DNA of 64,000 bases from an uncultured Collinsella sp. (GTDB lineage Bacteria; Actinomycetota; Coriobacteriia; Coriobacteriales; Coriobacteriaceae): the NCBI GenBank assembly GCA_900762325.1, contig CAAFGG010000048.1:34780-98779 (forward strand). Reading direction: 5' to 3'. The position numbers and the translations under genes are program-made. The notes under the pieces were generated by a model. That model did not search any database. It had not been told where the DNA came from and was given only the letters and a program-made list of their open reading frames with translations. Below, one piece after another: positions 1 to 7,340 of this stretch (positions are counted from its first letter, which is position 1; every line of letters begins with the position of its first letter).

Positions 1-2690
1 CGCTCGAAAAGACCGTCCGTGACCTTCTCGAGCGTCAGGATGATCTGATTAGGACGGCCTTTACCGACCAGCTCACCGGACTTGGCAACCGCGGCGGCTT
101 TGCCCGTTCCCTAGAGGAAATCTGGGAGCAGGAACTGCCCGTGACCATGGCGTTTATCGACATCGATAACCTTAAGCACTGCAACGACGTCTTTGGGCAT
201 GACGAGGGCAACCGCTATATCTTGCAGGTAAGTCTCTATCTCAAGCTGTATATGAAAGTGGACGAGGCGGCGTTTCGCATAGGCGGCGACGAGTTTGCCA
301 TCCTGTCTACGATTGCGACCGAGGACGACCTCGCCGAGCGCCTGGAACACTGCCGAACGGTCCTACTCAAAAACAACGATTCCGAGATGCCTCACTCGTT
401 TAGCTACGGAGTGTCGCACGCCGACCCCGCCCTGGGTGAAGTCTCCAATCGCATGACACTCGATGCCGACCATCGCATGTACGACTACAAGCTACGCCAT
501 GCCATGCATCTTGATCGACGCAATATCGCGCAAGTCCACACCGACGACTTCGAAATAAGCGATCGCGTTTTTGACGCCTTTTCGATGCTCAACGAAGGCC
601 GTTATTGCTTTATCGAGAACTTGGACAAACATCGCACCCTATGGTCACAAGGCGCCCTGCGCGATCTCGGTCTTCCTTCTGAGCATGTAGACAACTGCCA
701 CGATTACTGGAAAACGCGCGTCCACCCCGATGACCTTGAGGCCTACATCAACGACATCGACCAAATCTATAATGGCTCCAAACACCGCCGCGTCATGCAG
801 TACCGCATGCGCAATGCCGCGGGCGACTACGTCCTCTGCCGCGCTCGCGGGTTTCGCATCGACGGCGACGGAAATACCCCCTCGCTCTATGTCGGCGAAC
901 TTGTTAACCACTCACTCGCCGAGACCGTCGACGCCGCCACGGGCCTCGGAACGCAGCGTATGCTGATCGACGCTATCGATGCCTGCCGTCGCGACCGTTG
1001 CGAGACGGGGCTTATAGCGGTCCGCATTTGTGGCACGGCAAAGTTCAACGAGCTCTACGGGGCCGAGGCTGTCGACAACATGCTCGCCGAATACGCAGGC
1101 CGCATGCTATCGATCACCCGCGGCAGAAGTCGCGTCTTCCGCTCGCGAAACGCCCAGTTCGTCGTGCTCAGCAACGATCTGGACCACGAGGCATTCGAGC
1201 AACTGACCCATCATCTTAAAGAGGCCGTTTTCGCTCCTGTTCGAATCGCGAACGACACCATTACCCCCGTCTGTCTTGTCGTCCCGGCCTTTTACGAGCG
1301 CTTAATCAATCAAGCGACCGCTGTTTTAGGCGAACTCGACCGTCGTCTTCGCGCCGCCGGCGGGCTTGCACCCAACGACAGCCTCCCCATACCCGAGATT
1401 GAGCGTAAAAGCGCCGTCGCCGAACGCATCGATACGCTCACGGGCCTCTATCGACCCAGCGAGTTTATGCGGCGTGCCAACGCATTTCTTAAGACAAGGC
1501 GCGACGCCGCTTGGTGTATCGCCACCGTCGACATGGGTCATATGCGACTGTTCAACGAATGGCACGGACAGGCCGAGGGCGACCGCGTGCTCGCCGATGT
1601 GGGCACGGTCCTCAAAGACATCGAGAATGCCGAGATGGGCGTCGCAGGATACTGGGGCCAAGACGACTTTTGCATTCTCATCCCCTTTGAGCACAACACC
1701 GTCCATCAAATCTATAACCGCGTTCGTGCCGCCGTGGCCAAGCATGATGACGGCGTGGGTTTCTGGCCGTCCATGGGCGTTTGCCCCATCGACCCCAACG
1801 AGGAAATCACCATCGACGCGCAGGCCAAGGCCATGTTTACCAATCGGCGCGCCAAAAACGATTTTAAGGATCGCATCGCCGTCTTTCGCCCCGAGGAATA
1901 CAAGCGCGAGGTGGCGTTTCACCGCACCCTCACCGAGTTCCAGTATGCGCTCTCAAACGACCGCATCACCTACTACCTGCAGCCCCAGGTTGATATGGAA
2001 ACCGGCGAGATCATTGGCGCCGAAGCACTCACCCGCTGGATTGACAAGGACGGCTCTCTCATTTCGCCCGCAACGTTTATCCCCGCACTCGAGGAAAGCG
2101 GCTTTGTGGTGACGCTCGACAAGTACATTTGGCAGGGTGTCGCCTCGTGGCTGCGCGGGCGCATCGATCGAGGACTTCGCGTGGTTCCGGTCTCGCTTAA
2201 TGTGTCGCGCGTGGATATCCTTGCCTGCGACGTTGCCGAACATATGGGGGCGCTCGCCGCCCAATACAACCTACCGCCCGAGCTCATGCGTATCGAGATC
2301 ACCGAGACGGCTTATACGGGGGAGTCCGAGGCCGTGGACAAACTGACAGCCGACCTGCACACCCGCGGCTTCTCGACCTATATGGACGATTTTGGCACCG
2401 GCCAGTCCACGCTCGCGATGCTCAAGAACGTCAACGTCGACGTCATCAAGCTCGACCGCACCTTTGTGCCCACCGACCGCGATCAAGGCCGCAGCGCGCA
2501 GATCGTGTCATCGATGCTCGAGATGGCGCAGTCGCTCCATCTGCCCGTCGTGGTCGAAGGCGTCGAGACAAATGAGCAGGCAAACATACTACGCCACATG
2601 GGCGCCCGCTACGCTCAGGGCTTCCTCTACTACCGCCCCATGCCGGCGAATGATTTTGAGGCATTGCTCGATGGTGGCAAAAACAACTGA
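1..2690 (+). CDS. GGDEF/EAL c-di-GMP signalling protein (5' truncated by window edge)
   Basis: The reading frame is open from the first bases, so the true start lies upstream; 895 codons are visible. Domains in order: a GGDEF domain (LTGLGNRGGF start, RIGGDEF near visible residues 92-98), a PAS-like stretch (about 155-290), two further degenerate GGDEF-like domains (the last reads WGQDDF), and a C-terminal EAL domain. The EAL motif is at nt 2022-2030. IEITE, DDFGTG, IKLD and EGVET are all present, so the phosphodiesterase site looks intact. The first GGDEF looks catalytic, so the protein may both make and break c-di-GMP. No membrane segment is visible, but the N-terminus is missing. The next gene is a paralogue without the EAL domain. 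Confidence 0.9.
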   Translation, partial: LEKTVRDLLERQDDLIRTAFTDQLTGLGNRGGFARSLEEIWEQELPVTMAFIDIDNLKHCNDVFGHDEGNRYILQVSLYLKLYMKVDEAAFRIGGDEFAILSTIATEDDLAERLEHCRTVLLKNNDSEMPHSFSYGVSHADPALGEVSNRMTLDADHRMYDYKLRHAMHLDRRNIAQVHTDDFEISDRVFDAFSMLNEGRYCFIENLDKHRTLWSQGALRDLGLPSEHVDNCHDYWKTRVHPDDLEAYINDIDQIYNGSKHRRVMQYRMRNAAGDYVLCRARGFRIDGDGNTPSLYVGELVNHSLAETVDAATGLGTQRMLIDAIDACRRDRCETGLIAVRICGTAKFNELYGAEAVDNMLAEYAGRMLSITRGRSRVFRSRNAQFVVLSNDLDHEAFEQLTHHLKEAVFAPVRIANDTITPVCLVVPAFYERLINQATAVLGELDRRLRAAGGLAPNDSLPIPEIERKSAVAERIDTLTGLYRPSEFMRRANAFLKTRRDAAWCIATVDMGHMRLFNEWHGQAEGDRVLADVGTVLKDIENAEMGVAGYWGQDDFCILIPFEHNTVHQIYNRVRAAVAKHDDGVGFWPSMGVCPIDPNEEITIDAQAKAMFTNRRAKNDFKDRIAVFRPEEYKREVAFHRTLTEFQYALSNDRITYYLQPQVDMETGEIIGAEALTRWIDKDGSLISPATFIPALEESGFVVTLDKYIWQGVASWLRGRIDRGLRVVPVSLNVSRVDILACDVAEHMGALAAQYNLPPELMRIEITETAYTGESEAVDKLTADLHTRGFSTYMDDFGTGQSTLAMLKNVNVDVIKLDRTFVPTDRDQGRSAQIVSSMLEMAQSLHLPVVVEGVETNEQANILRHMGARYAQGFLYYRPMPANDFEALLDGGKNN

Positions 2691-2748
2691 TACGCTCGCG
2701 CGCAAAACACCACCGCCGAAGGGGACATTTGTCTCCATTAGCTAACTT

Positions 2749-2779
2749 ATATCCCCAATTCAAACCGAATTGGGGATAT
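2749..2779. promoter_or_regulatory. Perfect 12-bp inverted repeat in the leader of the second GGDEF gene
   Basis: Two 12-base arms (atatccccaatt and its complement) flank a 7-base loop, 38 bases before the downstream start codon. No T-run follows on the plus strand. It could be the terminator of the upstream gene or an operator; the sequence does not decide. Confidence 0.5.
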
Positions 2780-2817
2780 GATACAAACCGTTGTTCTGCC
2801 CAAGGAGGTTATTCATC

Positions 2818-4347
2818 ATGAACGAGTCATATCGCTTGGGCGAGCAATCGATTATTGCCTATCTTCAGCGACTTGCGAATGGTGTCTCGACCGCCGAACT
2901 CGATGTTTCCGTGCTGCCTGCTGAGCTACGCGCCGTTGGTGAGCAACTGCAAAAGACGCATGCCATCCTGCAACAAGAGCGCCAGCTGCTTGAGTGCAAC
3001 GCCTATATCGATCCGCTCACCAACTTGGACAACCGTGGCGGACTCGACCGTCACGTCGAGCAGCTCTGGCGCAAAGGCGACCCCTTCACCTGCGCCTATA
3101 TTGACATCGACCATCTCAAGCATTGCAATGATAGGTTTGGCCACGCCGAAGGCAATCGCTATATTCTGAGCATCTGTCGCACGCTCTCCGAAACCATGGA
3201 GCACGATGAGATGCTGTTCCGTATCGGTGGAGACGAGTTTGTGCTTATCTCGCTCTCTGCAAACGAGACTGAACTCGAGCAGCGCTTGGAGCAGGTACGT
3301 GCCGGGCTGATCGAGGCGAGCTCAGGTGGCAAGGCGCCCATGATCGCTAGCTTTAGCTTTGGCTGCTCGCGCGTCAATCCACTTGCCGGCGACACGCGTC
3401 GCCAGATGACGATGGATGCCGATCGCAAGATGTATCGCTATAAGCTTATGCATCGTGTGCAGCAACCGAAAGACAATGACGCGCCGCCACACCCAATTGC
3501 CGAGCAGCTTCCGTGCAACGACCGCGTATTCCAAGCAATCTCTATGAGCTCCGAGACGCGCTATCCGTTTATCCTCAATCTCGATACGGGCGAATCACAA
3601 TGGTCGGTTAATGCCGTACGCGATTTTGACCTGCCCTCCCAGCATCCCTACAACTCACTCGACTTGTGGCTTGCCCGCGTTCACCCCGAGGACCGCGACA
3701 ACGTACGCGCCGAGCTCGACATGGTGATAAACGGTACGTGGCACTTCCACTACATGCAGTATCGCGTGATGGATGCCACCGAAGCATACGTGCTTTGCGA
3801 CTGCACGGGCTACCGCTTGGACGGCACCGATACCGAGCCCAACATGTACGTGGGCATGATTATCAACCGCAGCTTGGCAGATACGACCGATTCCGTGACC
3901 GGCCTGGGCGACATCCACGCCCTGGTCAACGCCATTGGCGAAATGCGTCGCGTCGCGCGCAAGGCGGGCTTGGTCGCCATTAAAATCGACGATATCGCTC
4001 AGGTCAATGCCCGCTTTGGCTTTGACGCAGGCGACCGCGTTTTGGCGGAGAGCGCCGCCTGCCTCATGGATTGTTCGCGCGGTAAGGGTCGTCTGTTCCG
4101 CTCGACCGGACCGATGTTCGTGGCGCTTTTCGACGAATTCGATCCCGAAGAGACCGACGCGATCGCAAAGGAAATCGAGCGGTTCCTGGGCTCTCCCGTG
4201 CTCTTTGGCTCGTTTGAATATCAGCCGCCCCTTCGCGTGGCCACGCTTCATCTGGATACCGTCGACCGACAGCCCGTTTCCATTTTGAACGAGCTCAAAG
4301 TGTTGCTCGGGAAAGCCGTGCAGGTGCCAGGTACCAAACTGGATTAG
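2818..4347 (+). CDS. GGDEF domain protein, paralogue of the upstream gene
   Basis: 509 aa, started at the ATG preceded by AAGGAGG (2801-2807) rather than the in-frame TTG at 2791. An N-terminal helix-rich segment (1-65) leads into a GGDEF domain (LTNLDNRGGL, then RIGGDEF near residue 140). A PAS-like segment with the same WSVNAVRDFDLPS-type core as the upstream protein follows, then a second GGDEF-like domain that has lost the GGDEF signature (STGPMFVALF). There is no EAL domain, so diguanylate cyclase is the expected activity (inference from the motif). It lies 127 bases after its EAL-bearing paralogue in the same orientation, consistent with a tandem duplication followed by domain loss or gain. 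Confidence 0.88.
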   Translation: MNESYRLGEQSIIAYLQRLANGVSTAELDVSVLPAELRAVGEQLQKTHAILQQERQLLECNAYIDPLTNLDNRGGLDRHVEQLWRKGDPFTCAYIDIDHLKHCNDRFGHAEGNRYILSICRTLSETMEHDEMLFRIGGDEFVLISLSANETELEQRLEQVRAGLIEASSGGKAPMIASFSFGCSRVNPLAGDTRRQMTMDADRKMYRYKLMHRVQQPKDNDAPPHPIAEQLPCNDRVFQAISMSSETRYPFILNLDTGESQWSVNAVRDFDLPSQHPYNSLDLWLARVHPEDRDNVRAELDMVINGTWHFHYMQYRVMDATEAYVLCDCTGYRLDGTDTEPNMYVGMIINRSLADTTDSVTGLGDIHALVNAIGEMRRVARKAGLVAIKIDDIAQVNARFGFDAGDRVLAESAACLMDCSRGKGRLFRSTGPMFVALFDEFDPEETDAIAKEIERFLGSPVLFGSFEYQPPLRVATLHLDTVDRQPVSILNELKVLLGKAVQVPGTKLD

Positions 4348-4421
4348 CACCACGCCCGCACCGCCTCCCCCATCGTGCGATAATCCTCTGCAGAAGTCAC
4401 CAACAGCAGAGGGAGTTTGTG

Positions 4422-5045
4422 ATGAAGGTTCTTTTGGTCAATGGCAGCCCCAAGGCAAACGGCAACACCGCTCGCGCGCTCGCCGAAGTCGCCGAGCAAC
4501 TTAAAGCCGAGGGCATCGACAGCGAGGTATTCCAACTGGGCGCCAAGCCCATCCGCGACTGCATCGGCTGCGGTCAGTGCGGCAAGCTTGGCGGTCGCTG
4601 CACCTTTGACGACGACGTGGTGAACGAGCTCATCGCTGCCGCCGAGCAGGCAGATGGCTTTGTCTTTGGCTCCCCCGTCTACTATGCGCATCCCAGCGGA
4701 CGCATCCTCTCGGCTCTCGACCGCGCATTCTATGCTGGCAGCAAGGCCTTTGTGCACAAGCCGGGTGCCGCGGTCGCCGTCGCCCGTCGCGGCGGCACCT
4801 CGACCACCTTCGATGTGCTCAACAAGTACTTCACCATTAAGCAAATGCCCGTGGTTGCTTCCACCTACTGGAACAACGTGTTTGGCCGTGTGCCCGGCGA
4901 CGCCGATGGGGACGCCGAGGGCCTTGCCACCATGCGAAACATCGGCAAAAACATGGCCTGGCTCCTACGTTGCATCGAGGCCGGACAGGCCGCCGGCATC
5001 AACGCACCCGAGGCAGATCGCGCAACGACCAACTTCATTCGATAG
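4422..5045 (+). CDS. Flavodoxin-fold NADPH-dependent FMN reductase / iron-sulfur flavoprotein-like
   Basis: 207 aa. The N-terminus VLLVNGSPKANGNTARA is the FMN phosphate-binding loop of the flavodoxin-like reductase family. A CIGCGQC motif near residue 48 resembles the compact cysteine motif of iron-sulfur flavoproteins, and FGSPVYYAHPSG is the second flavin loop. Likely a small cytoplasmic electron-transfer enzyme; substrate unknown. A GTG lies three bases upstream, but the ATG has better spacing to the GAGGGAG ribosome site. It is followed after 12 bases by an ArsC-like gene, probably co-transcribed. Confidence 0.8.
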   Translation: MKVLLVNGSPKANGNTARALAEVAEQLKAEGIDSEVFQLGAKPIRDCIGCGQCGKLGGRCTFDDDVVNELIAAAEQADGFVFGSPVYYAHPSGRILSALDRAFYAGSKAFVHKPGAAVAVARRGGTSTTFDVLNKYFTIKQMPVVASTYWNNVFGRVPGDADGDAEGLATMRNIGKNMAWLLRCIEAGQAAGINAPEADRATTNFIR

Positions 5046-5057
5046 AGCGGCGGGAGC

Positions 5058-5399
5058 ATGAATATTCAAATCTTCGGCACCAAGAAGTCCTTCGATACCA
5101 AGAAGGCTCAGCGCTATTTTAAGGAACGCCGCATTAAGGTGCAGTTTATCGACCTTAAGGAAAAGGAGATGAGCAAGGGCGAGCTTACGAGCGTAATGCA
5201 GGCGGTCGGCGGCATCGACAAGCTGCTCAACCCCAAGGCCAAGGACGAGGAGACGCTCGCGCTCATCCAGCACCTCACCCCCAGTCAGCGCTTCGATATA
5301 CTGCTCGAGAATCAGCAGGTCTTGGCCGAGCCCATCGTGCGCAACGGCAAAAAGGCCACCGTCGGCTATTGCCCTGATGTATGGGGAGCCTGGGAGTAG
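5058..5399 (+). CDS. ArsC/Spx-family protein lacking the catalytic cysteine
   Basis: 113 aa, the usual length of the arsenate reductase ArsC/YffB/Spx family. The fold pattern is clear: MNIQIFGTKKSFDTKKAQ at the N-terminus, LTPSQRFDILLENQQVL in the middle and PIVRNGKKATVGY near the end. The loop that normally carries the active cysteine reads GTKKSFDT, with no cysteine, so arsenate reduction is unlikely. Spx-type proteins use a CXXC, which is also absent. The role is unknown; the pairing with the flavoprotein gene suggests a redox or stress context (inference). Confidence 0.75.
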   Translation: MNIQIFGTKKSFDTKKAQRYFKERRIKVQFIDLKEKEMSKGELTSVMQAVGGIDKLLNPKAKDEETLALIQHLTPSQRFDILLENQQVLAEPIVRNGKKATVGYCPDVWGAWE

Positions 5400-5485
5400 C
5401 CTGTGTTATTTGCCAGCGCGTGGGTATAAGAGCAGGCGTTTGGCATAAGATTTAACTGTAAGCCATGTCTAACAAAGGAGGGCAC

Positions 5486-6616
5486 ATGCCCAACAGACCC
5501 GTGAAGATCATCATGCTTACCGGATACCTCGGTGCCGGCAAGACCACGCTGCTCAACCACATCCTCGCTAACGACGGCGGCATCCGTGCCGCCGTGATCG
5601 TCAACGATATCGGCGAGATCAATGTGGACGCCAGCCTTATCGCCGACGGCGGCCTTTCCGAGACCGACGACCTCATCCCGCTCACCAACGGCTGCATCTG
5701 CTGTACGCTTTCGGACGACCTTGCTAACCAGCTGCAGGGCATCGCCGATTCGGGCAACTTCGACTACATCATCATCGAGGCTTCGGGCATTTGCGAGCCT
5801 ATCCCCATCGCCTACACCATCTCGAGCTTCTGCGACGAGGCCAAGGTGGGCGGCGAGCCCAAGCTCGCGCTCGACAACATCGTGGTTGTAGTCGACTGCG
5901 CCCGCATGTACGACGAGTTTAACGGCGGTCGCGACCTACTGGCCGAGGATATCGACGAGGACGACATCGAGAGCCTGCTCATCCAGCAGATCGAGTTCTG
6001 CTCCACGTTGATCCTCAATAAGACCGATACCGTGACGCCCGAGCAGATTGCCGAGCTCAAGGCCATCGTGCGCAGCCTGCAGAAGGACGCCGTGATTGTC
6101 GAGGCTCAAAACGGCGAGGTCCCCATGGAGGAGCTGCTCGATACCGACCGCTTCGACTTTATGCGCGCCTACAACTCCGCCGCCTGGATCGAGGCCATGG
6201 AACATCCCGAGGAGCACGACGACCCCGAGGTGCTCGAGTACGACATCGAGACCTTTGTTTACTCGCGCCGCAAGCCGTTTGACCTGCAGAAGTTCACCGA
6301 TTTTGTTGAGCAGGAGTGGCCCGACGAGGTTATTCGCGTCAAGGGTCCGCTGTGGCAGACCGGCGATCCGGACATGTGCTACATGTTTGAGCAGGCCGGC
6401 CACCAGATGCGTCTGATGGAGAACGGCCTGTTCGTTGACTCCGCGCCCGAGAGCGAGAAGCAGAAGATCATCGACGAGAACCCCGAGATCATGCAGATTT
6501 GGGACGACGAGACGGGCGACCGCATGACGAGCCTGTGCATTATCGGCCGTCACATGGACAAGGATGCGCTCATCGCCTCCCTCGATGCCTGCCTGACCGA
6601 CTGGCACCGCGCCTAG
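5486..6616 (+). CDS. CobW/COG0523-family GTPase, putative metallochaperone
   Basis: 376 aa. Walker A GYLGAGKTTLLNH sits near residues 11-23, the family's metal-binding CXCC appears as GCICC (about 72-76), and NKTD is the base-recognition motif. A C-terminal CobW_C domain follows (about 255-370) with acidic patches such as EHPEEHDDPE. The family delivers Zn, Co or Fe(II) to target proteins using GTP. The start at 5486 is chosen because AAAGGAGG lies 5 bases before it; an ATG at 5465 has no such site. No Zur-type operator could be recognised upstream. A strong terminator follows. Confidence 0.88.
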   Translation: MPNRPVKIIMLTGYLGAGKTTLLNHILANDGGIRAAVIVNDIGEINVDASLIADGGLSETDDLIPLTNGCICCTLSDDLANQLQGIADSGNFDYIIIEASGICEPIPIAYTISSFCDEAKVGGEPKLALDNIVVVVDCARMYDEFNGGRDLLAEDIDEDDIESLLIQQIEFCSTLILNKTDTVTPEQIAELKAIVRSLQKDAVIVEAQNGEVPMEELLDTDRFDFMRAYNSAAWIEAMEHPEEHDDPEVLEYDIETFVYSRRKPFDLQKFTDFVEQEWPDEVIRVKGPLWQTGDPDMCYMFEQAGHQMRLMENGLFVDSAPESEKQKIIDENPEIMQIWDDETGDRMTSLCIIGRHMDKDALIASLDACLTDWHRA

Positions 6617-6655
6617 GTTTATCGAAGCGGGCATTTTTCCGCCTACGTAACCGCC

Positions 6656-6690
6656 AAACCACCACGAAGGTACCCTTCGTGGTGGTTTTT
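6656..6690 (+). terminator. Rho-independent terminator after the CobW-type gene
   Basis: A perfect 15-bp stem (6656-6670 with 6674-6688) with a 3-base loop ends in TTTTT. It separates the CobW-type gene from trmL. Confidence 0.92.
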
Positions 6691-6711
6691 CGTTCTGAGC
6701 CAAGGAGATTC

Positions 6712-7311
6712 ATGTTCAATATCGTGCTGTATGCGCCCGAGATTCCGGCCAATACAGGCAATATCGGCCGCACCTGCGTGGTCACCGGCGCCCGCCTGCA
6801 TCTGGTGGAGCCGCTGGGGTTTTCGCTCGACGATAAGACGGTGCGTCGCGCCGGACTGGGCTACTGGCAAAACTTGGACGTGACGACCTATGCCGGCTGG
6901 AAGGATTTCCTTGCGCGCAACGGCCTCTCCCCTACCGACGAGCGTCTGCATCTGCTGACCAAAAAGGCGCGCAGAACCTATGCGCAAAGCACCTACCGCG
7001 ACGGTGACTATTTGGTCTTTGGCAGCGAGAGCTCGGGTATTCCCGAGCCACTGCTTGCCACGGCGCCCGAGCGCTGCGAGCGCATCCCGATGCTGCGCGA
7101 TTGCGATTCGCTTGACAACGCCGAGGCATGGGAAGCTCACGAGGAATCGCTGGGGCATACCGAGGACAGCCACGAGGTCATCCTTCAACAGGACATCTGC
7201 GGCAACTTCGTCAATCCCGACGACTACCGCATCAGCGCACTCAACCTCTCCAACAGCGCCGCCATCGTCCTCTACGAAGCCCTGCGCCAGGCAGGCTTTC
7301 CGAGCATGTGA
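6712..7311 (+). CDS. trmL: tRNA (cytidine/uridine-2'-O)-methyltransferase TrmL with an internal insertion
   Basis: 199 aa SPOUT methyltransferase. The N-terminus NIVLYAPEIPANTGNIGRTC, the SAM-knot motif FGSESSGIPE and the C-terminal ALNLSNSAAIVLYEALRQ identify TrmL, which methylates the 2'-O of the wobble nucleotide of tRNA-Leu. The family is usually about 155-160 aa. Here about 40 extra, acidic residues lie between RIPMLRD and ISALNLSNS, inside the knot region. AAGGAG precedes the start by 4 bases. The stop codon lies inside a 31-bp palindrome shared with other loci in the window. Confidence 0.92.
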   Translation: MFNIVLYAPEIPANTGNIGRTCVVTGARLHLVEPLGFSLDDKTVRRAGLGYWQNLDVTTYAGWKDFLARNGLSPTDERLHLLTKKARRTYAQSTYRDGDYLVFGSESSGIPEPLLATAPERCERIPMLRDCDSLDNAEAWEAHEESLGHTEDSHEVILQQDICGNFVNPDDYRISALNLSNSAAIVLYEALRQAGFPSM

Positions 7312-7336
7312 CAAAGGGACAGTCCCTTTGTCACAT
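7306..7336. repeat. 31-bp interspersed palindrome, copy 1
   Basis: Perfect 14-bp arms (atgtgacaaaggga and complement) around CAG. It sits between the convergent trmL and UvrA-like genes and contains the trmL stop codon. Five related copies occur near 11.05, 37.04, 38.65, 44.84 and 48.27 kb. Confidence 0.9.
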
Positions 7337-7340
7337 TCGG

